A stretch of DNA of 34,474 nucleotides, taken from the NCBI RefSeq assembly GCF_030682845.1, contig NZ_JAUXNK010000095.1, forward strand, positions 1 through 34,474, written 5' to 3'. The translations under genes and the position numbers were made by a program. Source of the stretch: Methanolobus sp. (GTDB taxonomy: Archaea > Halobacteriota > Methanosarcinia > Methanosarcinales > Methanosarcinaceae). Under the pieces are notes generated by a model. It saw only the letters and a program-made list of their open reading frames with translations. It searched no databases and was not told the origin of the DNA. How positions within the stretch are numbered: the stretch's first letter is position 1; each line of letters starts with the position of its first letter. Positions 25,008 through 32,982 of this stretch are shown in pieces.

Positions 25008-25085
25008 TGGTGCTCCGATCGGGATTCGAACCCGAGTCGCAGGAGTGAGAGTCCTGCATGATTGGCCGTGCTACACTATCGGAGC
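25008..25085 (-). tRNA. tRNA-Glu (anticodon CTC), CCA encoded
   Basis: Minus-strand cloverleaf: acceptor GCTCCGA/TCGGAGC, anticodon stem CAGGA/TCCTG with loop CTCTCAC, so anticodon CTC decodes GAG; T-loop GGTTCGAATCC; discriminator A followed by genomic CCA (25008-25010). No intron is visible. Confidence 0.95.
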
Positions 25086-25178
25086 AAGATGTTTTGATTT
25101 GCTTTGGCTTAACAGCATCTCTGAAAGTAGTTTATAGAATATTAACCTTTCGTTAAATAATGGAAGGGTATGTTTGTT

Positions 25179-26417
25179 TCAGGCAAACATACCGTGGGGG
25201 ATATTGTTCTCTTCTTCCGAGACTACTTTGTCGTAGGCATCTGTAAGGTCCTTCATGGTTATCTCTGTACCACGTCTTCTTAGGACGAACATGCCAGCTT
25301 CCTTTGTGATCACCTTGATGTCGGCACCACTAAGGCTGGCAGTCATTTTGGCGATGCTCGCAATGTCTACGTCCGGGGCAAGTTTCATCTTGCGGGTGTG
25401 TATCTTGAATATCTCTGTGCGGCCCTGCTCATCGGGTAGCGGGACCTCTATCACTCTGTCAAAACGTCCCGGACGCAGCAATGCTGGATCAAGCAGGTCT
25501 ATACGGTTAGTTGCGGCAATGATCTTCACGTTGTTTGTTGCATCAAAGCCGTCCATCTCCGCAAGCAACTGCAGCATAGTCCTGTTGACCTCTGCAGATC
25601 CGGTCGTGCCATCATGTGTGCGCATGCCGCCTACTGCATCGATCTCGTCAATGAACAGGATGGTAGGTGCTTTGTCGCGTGCCATCTGGAACACGTCCTT
25701 GACAAGCCGCGCACCTTCTCCTACAAACTTCTGAATGAGGTCTGAACCGGACATGCGTATGAAGGTTGCCTGCGCGCGGGATGCAACAGCCTTTGCGATA
25801 AGTGTTTTACCTGTACCCGGGGCGCCGTAGAGCAATACTCCTGTGGGTGGCTCGATGCCTATGCGCTCAAAGAGCTCGGGCTCTGTCAGCGGTAATTCCA
25901 CGGATTCAATTACCTCTTTAAGTACATCATCAAGCCCGCCGATCATATCATAATCTATTCCGGGTGATGTGATAAGCTCCATTACCTGTGCGCGGACATC
26001 GGCAGCCCTGCTTATTATAGATACTATAGAGAATGCGGCATTGACACAGACTCTCATTCCTGCCTGTATCTCGCCCTGGAAATGAGTTGGGATCTTAGTC
26101 ACAACTTCCTGATTGTTCCCGTGCTGCCTTATGAGTGCCATGTCCTTTTCGACTTCCATGACACTTGCGATGAACAGGGGCGGCCTTGTCAGCTGCTCGA
26201 TCTGTTTTTTGAGTTTACCGGATTCGTCGAGATAAGTGTTCGCCATCATGCTTGCCTCAAGGAGTTTTGCACGCATGTTCTCGTTATTGATCTTTAGTAT
26301 CTCGATCTCCTGCAGTAATGACTCTACATCCTTTTTGTTAACATCATCTGGCTCAGACTGAGCAGCCAGCTTTGGATTCCGAGTGTCAGCCGGTGATTCG
26401 GCACTACTGTTAGACAT
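25179..26417 (-). CDS. pan: Proteasome-activating nucleotidase (PAN)
   Basis: 412 residues, standard length. The N-terminal coiled coil (about 25-80) is followed by the OB domain (RPPLFIASVMEVEKDMALIR), the AAA+ core with Walker A GAPGTGKT at 198-205, Walker B ILFIDEIDAVG and the second-region-of-homology element AATNRIDLLDPALLRPGRFD. PAN unfolds substrates and feeds the archaeal 20S proteasome. The C-terminus is GMFA, where the gate-opening HbYX motif would usually give hydrophobic-Tyr-X; Phe stands in for Tyr. TATA GTTTATATTA (minus strand, about 26441-26450) gives a short leader. Confidence 0.96.
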   Translation of the reverse strand: MSNSSAESPADTRNPKLAAQSEPDDVNKKDVESLLQEIEILKINNENMRAKLLEASMMANTYLDESGKLKKQIEQLTRPPLFIASVMEVEKDMALIRQHGNNQEVVTKIPTHFQGEIQAGMRVCVNAAFSIVSIISRAADVRAQVMELITSPGIDYDMIGGLDDVLKEVIESVELPLTEPELFERIGIEPPTGVLLYGAPGTGKTLIAKAVASRAQATFIRMSGSDLIQKFVGEGARLVKDVFQMARDKAPTILFIDEIDAVGGMRTHDGTTGSAEVNRTMLQLLAEMDGFDATNNVKIIAATNRIDLLDPALLRPGRFDRVIEVPLPDEQGRTEIFKIHTRKMKLAPDVDIASIAKMTASLSGADIKVITKEAGMFVLRRRGTEITMKDLTDAYDKVVSEEENNIPHGMFA

Positions 26418-26948
26418 AGGGGCATACTATACGCACCATCTAATATAAACTCAACTATGGGTAACCTATAAACCAGGCCGTGTGGATTTATAGCAAACCG
26501 GGTACCTGCAAAGAAAGCTCATCAGAATCTGGTGGGATTGTAGCTTATCTTTATCATATCTTGCTGTTCACTTGAAACACTGTTTTTGGCAATATTTCTC
26601 TGTTACACTGCATTTTAAAGTCCAATGGAGCTTAATTTTCGAAATAGTAACTTGAATGCTGTATTTGCGTGATTAACTCTCTCATTAATGCTCCTATTGA
26701 ACAAAAAAGAAATATTTATCTAGCATGAATTGCAGTTATTATATTGTTGATAGAAGGATTTGGCTGTATTAATCTCTTCAAAATATGAACGAAGAAATAA
26801 TATGCCTTTAATTCTCCTTAAAACAAATGAGCACTGAAATAAAAGAAAAGATTTATATATTATTACTTCCATTTAAGTAATTGCAAGGCACAACGCAACA
26901 AAGTGTTCCGGATGTGTTAACGCAAAAACAGATCAAGATTAAACGAGC
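26418..26948. other. AT-rich intergenic region between divergent PAN and winged-helix genes
   Basis: It holds the PAN promoter on the left and, on the right, GATTTATATATT (about 26849-26860), a good TATA box for the plus-strand gene; this predicts a start near 26882 and a leader of about 90-150 nt. No ORF of note, tRNA or repeat was found in the AT-rich middle. Confidence 0.5.
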
Positions 26949-27009
26949 AACCATTATCTGAGGGGATAAATGGTTTGTGAATCCATTATATCTGAGGGGA
27001 TGAATGGAT
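26949..27009 (+). promoter_or_regulatory. Two tandem hairpins with SD in the loop and AUG in the stem
   Basis: Copy 1 (26949-26975): AACCATT-ATC pairs with GAT-A-AATGGTT. Copy 2 (26981-27009): ATCCATT-ATATC pairs with GAT-G-AATGGAT. Both loops are TGAGGG or close to it and expose most of the SD GAGGGG; both 3' arms contain an AUG. The compensating outer bases (AACC/GGTT against ATCC/GGAT) support pairing. The ATG of copy 2 (27004) opens a 9-codon frame whose TGA overlaps ATG 27030 of the main frame (ATGA). The ATG of copy 1 (26970) is in frame with the protein. Confidence 0.55.
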
Positions 27010-27029
27010 CTGCAACAAGAGGCAAAAAG

Positions 27030-27905
27030 ATGAAGGTTCGGCTTGAGATCATCGATGAAGATGGCATTGAGAGCACAAATGTCGAGTTTGGCGGGAAGCA
27101 CTGGAAACGGTGTCTTCTTGCATTCATTGACTCTATCGAGGACGCGAATCCAAAACACACCGAACCTTCGTCTGCTTACTCACACACGAATGTTACTTCT
27201 AATCCTGTTAATTACAATGGTGTTCCGGGCTCACAACCTTCTAATGTTCATGATCATGCCCAGCAGCCTGTAATGGCACAGCCGTTTATGCAACAGCAAC
27301 AGGCTATGCAGCAGCAGGCTTTCTTCCAGCAGCAAGCTCAGCAACAGGCCCAGTACCAACAGCAGCAGCAATCGCCTTATCAGCAGCAGTCTCAATATTA
27401 TCTACCTCCTGCGGTGGCCCCGTATTATTACTATGGACAGCCGGCTCAGAATATATCCTCTAGCAACTCCCAACAACCACTCCACTATCCACCAGTCCAG
27501 CCGGCTGCTCCGGAGGTAATGCCTGTCAGGCAGCAGGATGCTTATAATGGCAGTGTCCGGCAGCGTGTCACAGGACGCACCGCAAGTTTACAGGAACGGA
27601 TGAACGATTCTTCTCTCACTATCAACGAGAGGCTTGAGCTCTTCCTGAAGTACGAGTATCCTCGTGTCTGGTTCTCCTCGCAGGACGTCCAGCAGCACTA
27701 CGAGCAGATATACGGCACGATAAAACAGAGCACGGTTTCGACCTATCTCTCAAGGATGTTCCAGAAAAACATGCTGGAGCGTCGTGGCAACAGGACTCAG
27801 CGGGAATATAAGTACATCGGTGGCGAGATAAGCAGTCCGCGTCAGCCGGTTCCTGCTCAGGCAGGTGTTCCGCCTTTTTACAGGAACTCCGTGGAATATG
27901 GTTAA
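27030..27905 (+). CDS. Gln-rich winged-helix protein
   Basis: 291 residues from ATG 27030 (AGAGG 7 nt upstream); 311 residues if ATG 26970 is used. An N-terminal alpha/beta segment of about 45 residues (MKVRLEIIDEDGIESTNVEF) is joined by a Gln-rich, Tyr- and Pro-containing linker (about 75-190, with runs of up to five Gln) to a C-terminal winged helix (INERLELFLKYEYPRVWFSS through STVSTYLSRMFQKNMLERRG). The linker is disordered and prion-like in composition, rare in archaea. Likely a DNA-binding regulator; targets unknown. The leader hairpins suggest translational control. No closer family recognised. Confidence 0.7.
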   Translation: MKVRLEIIDEDGIESTNVEFGGKHWKRCLLAFIDSIEDANPKHTEPSSAYSHTNVTSNPVNYNGVPGSQPSNVHDHAQQPVMAQPFMQQQQAMQQQAFFQQQAQQQAQYQQQQQSPYQQQSQYYLPPAVAPYYYYGQPAQNISSSNSQQPLHYPPVQPAAPEVMPVRQQDAYNGSVRQRVTGRTASLQERMNDSSLTINERLELFLKYEYPRVWFSSQDVQQHYEQIYGTIKQSTVSTYLSRMFQKNMLERRGNRTQREYKYIGGEISSPRQPVPAQAGVPPFYRNSVEYG

Positions 27906-27929
27906 GTCCAACGACAACGTATCCTGAAG

Positions 27930-28169
27930 ATGAAATTTTTTCAAAATGCTCTCAAAACCGGCATTATTTTACTATTCATCGGTTTTATACTTGTTTTTCT
28001 GGGCACACTATTCTCTTCAGGTGAAAGCAATAGTGGTTTCGGAGGCCTTATTCTCATTGGTCCGATACCGATAGCCTTTGGCTCCTCTCCCGCAATAACT
28101 TCTACTATGCTGTGGGCAGGTGTTGTGCTAGCATTTGTTTATCTCTTCATGTACAGGAGAGTTCGATAA
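27930..28169 (+). CDS. TIGR00304/DUF131-like small membrane protein 1
   Basis: 79 residues: helix 1 (TGIILLFIGFILVFLGTLF), a Gly-rich loop with GGLILIGPIPIAFGS, and helix 2 ending in basic YRRVR. The GG-ILIGPIPI-FGS motif marks this archaeal family of unknown function. Its stop overlaps the next start (TAATG), and the neighbour is a paralogue. Confidence 0.8.
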   Translation: MKFFQNALKTGIILLFIGFILVFLGTLFSSGESNSGFGGLILIGPIPIAFGSSPAITSTMLWAGVVLAFVYLFMYRRVR

Positions 28170-28462
28170 TGTCTTTGCTTATCTATGCAGGTATTTCCCT
28201 TATATTCCTGGGCTTCATTCTTATTGTCATAGGAAGTATCGGCTCTTTTCTGGGGGATATTTTTGGCAAAGGAAACCTTAAAACAGACGAACCCGGGACG
28301 GATGGATCTAAAACCCATGTAAGGGGTGGTGGCATCATAATGATTGGCCCTGTCCCTATAATATTAGGCTCTGACCGCGGAAGCTTAAAGACTCTCATAA
28401 TGCTTGCCATAGTTCTGATAACAATATATTTCGTGTTTTCTTCCTGTTACCCTTCCTGTTAA
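28169..28462 (+). CDS. TIGR00304/DUF131-like small membrane protein 2
   Basis: 97 residues from ATG 28169, the overlap start; an upstream in-frame start at 28112 would lie inside gene 1. Helix 1 (LIYAGISLIFLGFILIVIGS), a longer polar loop, the motif GGGIIMIGPVPIILGS and helix 2 mirror the preceding gene, pointing to tandem duplication. It ends in SSCYPSC, two cysteines not shared with copy 1. Confidence 0.8.
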   Translation: MSLLIYAGISLIFLGFILIVIGSIGSFLGDIFGKGNLKTDEPGTDGSKTHVRGGGIIMIGPVPIILGSDRGSLKTLIMLAIVLITIYFVFSSCYPSC

Positions 28463-28587
28463 TCAGGTGATATTTTGTGGTGAGCATGTGATCGTGTTGG
28501 CCTGTTATAAGTGTGACAGGGAGGTGGAATAAACATGCTCTTCCATTGTGAACATGTTTATACAGGTTCAGTCCAATATTACATTTA

Positions 28588-30570
28588 ATGCGCCAGTTCA
28601 AACTTGTGTCCGACTACGAACCAAAGGGTGATCAGCCCAAAGCTATAGCCCAGCTGACAGAGGGTATCCGGAAAAACATGAGGCAACAGACCTTGCTGGG
28701 TGTTACGGGATCCGGCAAGACCTTCACAGTGGCAAATGTCATCCAGAAAGTGCAGATGCCTACACTTGTGATAGCACACAACAAGACGCTTGCAGCACAA
28801 CTTTATTCCGAGTTCAGGGAGTTCTTTCCGGACAATGCTGTGGAGTATTTTGTGAGTTATTATGATTACTACCAGCCTGAGGCCTATATACCCACTACGG
28901 ATACCTATATTGAAAAGGATGCTTCCATCAATGAGGAGATAGACAGGATGCGCCTCTCGGCGACAAGATCACTGCTTGAGCGCCGTGATGTGATCGTAGT
29001 ATCCAGTGTATCCTGTATCTACAACCTGGGTTCCCCCGAAGAATGGCGCAAGATGTCCGTCTTGCTGACCGTGGGAGATGAACTTGACAGGGCGTCCCTC
29101 TTTGAGGATCTAATCAATATACAGTATGAGCGCAACGACGTCGAATTCACGCAGGGTAAGTTCCGCTCCAGGGGGGATACTATTGAAGTATATCCAGCTC
29201 AGGAGCGCCAGGGCATTCGCATCGAACTCTTCGGTGATGAGATTGACCGCATAGCTTACTTTGATCCTGTTAGCGGGAAAGTACTCCATGAACTAAGGCC
29301 TGGCGAGAGCACCATGATTTATCCTGCCAAGCACTTCGTCATGTCCGAGGAGCACATGGCAGGTGCGCTGGAATCAATTGTGGCTGAGCTTGAGGCTGAG
29401 TTGCCCCGGCTCAGGTCCCAGAACAAGCTGCTTGAAGCACAAAGGCTTGAGCAGCGCACCAGGTTTGACCTGGAAATGATACGGGAACTCGGATACTGCA
29501 GCGGTATAGAGAACTACTCACGTCACTTTGATGGAAGAAAACCCGGGGAACCCCCTTCTTCCCTGCTGAATTTCTTCCCGGAAGATTACATGGTCGTCAT
29601 TGATGAATCCCATGTCACCATCCCGCAGGTAAGAGGTATGCATAACGGTGACCGCGCAAGGAAAGAGTCCCTCATTTCCTACGGTTTCCGTTTGCCTTCT
29701 GCGTATGATAACCGTCCCCTGCGATATGACGAGTTCGAAAGGCAGCTTAACTATGTACTTTACGTATCCGCCACGCCTGCCGAATATGAGATTCAGAGAA
29801 GTGGCGCCGTGGTGGAGCAGATCATCCGCCCCACGGGACTTGTTGATCCGGAGATCCTTGTACGGCCTGTTGAGAACCAGGTAGATGACCTTATAAGTGA
29901 GGTGCGCAAAGTGACTGCCGCAGGCTATCGGACACTTGTGACGACTCTCACGAAAAGGATGGCTGAAGACCTTACCGATTATCTTGTAGAACTGGGCATC
30001 AGGGTGCGGTACATGCATTCGGATATTGATACTCTTCAGCGGGTTGAGATAGTAAGGGACCTTAGAAAGGGTGAGTTCGATGTGCTTGTAGGCATAAACC
30101 TGTTGCGGGAGGGACTGGACATTCCAGAGGTGGCCTTTGTTGCAATTCTCGATGCTGATAAGGAAGGTTTCCTGCGTTCGGAACGTTCTCTTATACAGAC
30201 TATCGGGCGTGCATCCAGGAATGTGGACGGGCATGTGATACTGTATGCAGGAAACATTACCGGTTCAATGGAGCGTGCAATAAAGGAAACCAACAGGCGT
30301 CGCAAGATCCAGGTGGAATTCAATGAAAAGCACGGTATCACTCCTAGATCCATACAGAAAGCACTGCAGAAAGAGATGGTGGAGCACAGGGAATATCCCG
30401 AGGGTTCCGAGCTCATGGCGATTGCGGAAGACCTGTCTTCAGTGGAGCTCTCGGACATGATAATAGACCTTGAGTCCGAAATGCACCTGGCTGCCAGGAA
30501 CCTTGAGTTCGAAAAAGCAGCTGAGCTTCGCGACAGGATAAAAGAACTGCGTGAGAGCTATGCAATATGA
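28588..30570 (+). CDS. uvrB: Excinuclease ABC subunit B
   Basis: 660 residues, full length. Walker A GVTGSGKT at 38-45, the DNA-inserting beta-hairpin region [20 protein letters not shown], helicase motif II DESH, motif [11 protein letters not shown] and the C-terminal UVR domain ([18 protein letters not shown]) for UvrC contact are all present. UvrB verifies lesions in UvrABC nucleotide excision repair, a bacterial system also found in many methanogens. uvrA and uvrC are not in the window. ATG 28588 has no SD; GTTTATACA lies about 28 nt upstream, so the mRNA is probably leaderless. Confidence 0.97.
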   Translation: MRQFKLVSDYEPKGDQPKAIAQLTEGIRKNMRQQTLLGVTGSGKTFTVANVIQKVQMPTLVIAHNKTLAAQLYSEFREFFPDNAVEYFVSYYDYYQPEAYIPTTDTYIEKDASINEEIDRMRLSATRSLLERRDVIVVSSVSCIYNLGSPEEWRKMSVLLTVGDELDRASLFEDLINIQYERNDVEFTQGKFRSRGDTIEVYPAQERQGIRIELFGDEIDRIAYFDPVSGKVLHELRPGESTMIYPAKHFVMSEEHMAGALESIVAELEAELPRLRSQNKLLEAQRLEQRTRFDLEMIRELGYCSGIENYSRHFDGRKPGEPPSSLLNFFPEDYMVVIDESHVTIPQVRGMHNGDRARKESLISYGFRLPSAYDNRPLRYDEFERQLNYVLYVSATPAEYEIQRSGAVVEQIIRPTGLVDPEILVRPVENQVDDLISEVRKVTAAGYRTLVTTLTKRMAEDLTDYLVELGIRVRYMHSDIDTLQRVEIVRDLRKGEFDVLVGINLLREGLDIPEVAFVAILDADKEGFLRSERSLIQTIGRASRNVDGHVILYAGNITGSMERAIKETNRRRKIQVEFNEKHGITPRSIQKALQKEMVEHREYPEGSELMAIAEDLSSVELSDMIIDLESEMHLAARNLEFEKAAELRDRIKELRESYAI

Positions 30571-30579
30571 TTGGCACTC

Positions 30580-31581
30580 TCATCTTCTGAGTATGCGCCG
30601 CATCCTGCCCTTTGGCTTGCCGGGGGTACTTTCGTCGTCCCTGATATCCTTTCCGGTGTAATGAAGAAAGACATCATCAAGTGTTGGCTTGTGCAGGTTG
30701 ACGGACTCTATCGTGAGACCAAGTTGTGCGGTGGTTCCCAGAATATCCGGTATCTCACGTTCTCCGTTGGCGGCTGTGATGCGCACCAGGTTTTCAGATG
30801 TGGATATGTTATTCACTCCCGGACGGGTGCTGAACTGTTCAGCTAGTGCTCGTGCTTCATATTCTGAAGTGAGGCCGAGTGTAATGATATCCCCGCCCAG
30901 GGATGACTTTAGCTCATACGGGGTGCCAATTGTGATTATCCTGCCGTGGTCGATGATCGCTATCCTGTTGCAGAGCTTGTCGGCCTCTTCCATATAGTGG
31001 GTGGTGAGCACCATGGTAATATTCTTATCCCGGTTCAGCTCCCGGATGTACTCCCATATATGGTTCCTTGTCTGGGGGTCAAGCCCGATGGTCGGCTCGT
31101 CCAGGAAGAGCAGGTTTGGGTAATGCATCAGCCCCCGGGCTATCTCCAGGCGGCGCATCATCCCGCCTGAGTACTTCTGAACTATCTCATTTTCCCACTT
31201 TGACAGCTCCACCAGTTCCAGGACCTCTTTCATCCTTTCAGAGCGTTGTTTCTTATTGAGGCCGTAGAGCCTGCCATGCAGATCCAGATTCTCCCTGCCT
31301 GTCAGCTTCTGGTCAAGGGTCGTTTCCTGGAATACCACGCCTATGGACTGGCGGACCCTGGTGGGATTCCTGCTGATGTCATACCCCCAAACGGTAGCTT
31401 TGCCCGATGTGGGTCTGAGCATTGTGGAGAGCATGGATATAAGAGTGGACTTGCCTGCCCCGTTGGGCCCAAGAAGCCCGAAAAGCTCCCCCTTCTCCAC
31501 AGTGATGTCGATATTGTCCACTGCCGTCAGGTTGTCATACTGCTTGGTTATTCTCTCCGTGTGGATTGCGGCGTCGCTCAT
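30580..31581 (-). CDS. ABC transporter ATP-binding protein, DrrA (drug export) family
   Basis: 333 residues. Walker A GPNGAGKST at 38-46, Q-loop GVVFQE, signature SGGMMRRLEIARGLM, Walker B LLFLDEP, and a C-terminal extension typical of DrrA/CcmA-type exporter ATPases. It pairs normally with an ABC-2 permease, but downstream lies only the convergent uvrB (10 bp away) and upstream a tRNA, so no partner is encoded here. SD-like AGGGGTAAG precedes ATG 31581. Confidence 0.92.
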   Translation of the reverse strand: MSDAAIHTERITKQYDNLTAVDNIDITVEKGELFGLLGPNGAGKSTLISMLSTMLRPTSGKATVWGYDISRNPTRVRQSIGVVFQETTLDQKLTGRENLDLHGRLYGLNKKQRSERMKEVLELVELSKWENEIVQKYSGGMMRRLEIARGLMHYPNLLFLDEPTIGLDPQTRNHIWEYIRELNRDKNITMVLTTHYMEEADKLCNRIAIIDHGRIITIGTPYELKSSLGGDIITLGLTSEYEARALAEQFSTRPGVNNISTSENLVRITAANGEREIPDILGTTAQLGLTIESVNLHKPTLDDVFLHYTGKDIRDDESTPGKPKGRMRRILRR

Positions 31582-31682
31582 TCTTACCCCTGGAACAATG
31601 GCTTAACGTTCAAATATACTTATGTATTCAGCGCCGGGCGAAAATGTTATATTCAAAAAAACGCTTGTATGGGTTACACTCT

Positions 31683-31754
31683 GCGCCGATGGTCTAGCGG
31701 CTATGACTGGGGCCTTCCAAGCCCTAAACCCGGGTTCGAATCCCGGTTGGCGCA
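31683..31754 (+). tRNA. tRNA-Gly (anticodon TCC)
   Basis: Acceptor GCGCCGA/TTGGCGC (one G-U pair), anticodon stem GGGGC/GCCCT with loop CTTCCAA, so TCC decodes GGA; T-loop GGTTCGAATCC; discriminator A at 31754; CCA is not encoded. T-rich DNA follows and could end transcription. Confidence 0.95.
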
Positions 31755-31903
31755 TCTGTCCCTTCATTCTTCTTCTTAATATTCAAGAATTTTAATAGAA
31801 TCTACTCTATTCTTTTTTATATGGTAATTATAGAGTATATATAGAAAATTTTTATATAGTCTCGATAATGTTTTAATACTACTTCTGTAAAACGGTGGTA
31901 GTA

Positions 31904-32056
31904 GTGGAGTTATTAGAAAGCTTTGAAAGAGACCTGACTATCCGCAGGAGATCGATTCGGACGGTCCAGGGATACAGCAAGATAATAAGAAAGTTCCTGG
32001 AATACTTTCCGGAGCCTAAGAAACATGCATCTTCTCATCCTGCACGGCCGGCTTAA
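31904..32056 (+). pseudogene. Truncated tyrosine recombinase, N-terminal part only
   Basis: 50 codons from GTG 31904, preceded by GGTGG. VELLESFERDLTIRRRSIRT and GYSKIIRKFLEYFPEP form the start of a SAM-like core-binding domain typical of archaeal integrases. The frame then leaves the family and stops at 32054. The catalytic domain is gone. It lies 150 bp after tRNA-Gly in the same direction, the classic position for an element integrated in a tRNA gene. Confidence 0.65.
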
Positions 32057-32292
32057 TGTGGAGACCGCCCACTACTACAGCCGCGCCCCGATGGACGACG
32101 GTGTAACTGAATGGGGGGTGTGGAAGGGCTTGGGGCACGGATGCGCGAGGGCACAATCAGGCCATGTCCTGCGGACATGACCAAGTTAAGAAGTGTGAGC
32201 GTATGACTTGTTGTATTATACTGTATTATAAGGCATTAATAACAGCATATAATAAACTATAAGTGTGTATAAGTCCTTATACTTTATAACAA
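32057..32292. other. GC-rich scar followed by the AT-rich toxin-antitoxin promoter
   Basis: From about 32025 to 32180 the DNA is distinctly GC rich, with an open 51-codon frame (MHLLILHGRLNVETAHYYSR at its start) that I do not recognise; it may be a gene fragment left by deletion. From 32190 on the DNA is AT rich and contains the toxin-antitoxin promoter (TTATACTTTATA, about 32276-32287). Confidence 0.4.
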
Positions 32293-32307
32293 ATGGAGCA
32301 AAAGTAC

Positions 32308-32505
32308 ATGACACACAACGCACCAACAACCATACCAACCACAAAGGTGGTGAGAGACCGACTGAAAAGCTATGGTCAAAAGGGGGAGACCTATAGTGAT
32401 ATTCTTGAACGCCTGATGGATAAAGTCGATAAAGACGAATTCATGGACCGCATGTACAGGCGCTTAGAGGAAAAGGATCAGTTTGTCTCACTTGATGAAC
32501 TCTGA
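32308..32505 (+). CDS. Antitoxin of a RelE/ParE-type pair
   Basis: 65 residues from ATG 32308; ATG 32293 is also in frame but sits only about 10 nt after the TATA element, so 32308 with a near-leaderless mRNA fits better. IPTTKVVRDRLKSYG resembles the DNA-binding start of archaeal VapB/DUF7557-like antitoxins, GETYSDILERLMDK its second helix, and the acidic tail (YRRLEEKDQFVSLDEL) would wrap the toxin. The toxin starts 10 bp downstream. Autorepression by the complex is the usual mode. Confidence 0.8.
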   Translation: MTHNAPTTIPTTKVVRDRLKSYGQKGETYSDILERLMDKVDKDEFMDRMYRRLEEKDQFVSLDEL

Positions 32506-32515
32506 AGTGAGTTAA

Positions 32516-32782
32516 ATGAAATATCGAGTAAGTATACATCCACATGTCCGGAAATTCCTGAATGCACTTGATCTTGAAACTAAAAACAGACTTGTAGAAG
32601 GCCTTCGTAAATTGGAGGACAATCCATTAGATAATGATGTTAAAAAACTAAAAGGAACTAAAGGCCGGCAAGACCTTTACAGGTTACGCATTGGAGATTA
32701 CAGAGCTATTTTTGCAATTGAAGGCGACATTATATACGTACTCGAAGTTATTAACCGCGAGCATGGTTACAAATGGCTTTGA
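32516..32782 (+). CDS. RelE/ParE-family toxin
   Basis: 88 residues. YRVSIHPHVRKFLNALD, LEDNPLDNDVKKLKG, DLYRLRIGDYRAIFAIEG and IIYVLEVINREHGYK are the consecutive strands and helices of RelE. R-RIGDYR and the C-terminal REHGYK carry the basic and aromatic residues used by RelE mRNA interferases, so the toxin appears intact. Likely action is ribosome-dependent mRNA cleavage. GAAGTGAG precedes the start. Confidence 0.9.
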   Translation: MKYRVSIHPHVRKFLNALDLETKNRLVEGLRKLEDNPLDNDVKKLKGTKGRQDLYRLRIGDYRAIFAIEGDIIYVLEVINREHGYKWL

Positions 32783-32795
32783 TTAACCCTTCTTA

Positions 32796-32883
32796 TTAAT
32801 CCGGATCGTCTTCATCAGGATTGCCGATCTCGGCCCAATATTTAATATCTGTCGTTTGATCAGAGAGACCGGTATATACTCAT
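32796..32883 (-). pseudogene. Frameshifted small ORF with a perfect SD
   Basis: AGGTGATATT (32884-32893 on the minus strand) is an excellent SD for ATG 32883, yet that frame stops after seven codons. One base off, the frame runs as YTGLSDQTTDIKYWAEIGNP, then EDDPD and stop at 32796. Removing one base near TACCGG would give a protein of about 29 residues. It follows the PHP gene and its readthrough extension, so it may be a broken operon partner. Confidence 0.35.
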
Positions 32884-32982
32884 AATATCACCTCATGGAT
32901 CCGCATACAATCTCCCCTTAACAAAATGCTCGTTACCTCTGGCCTTATACCTATTCAGGAAATCCCTGATTATCGGATTCTC

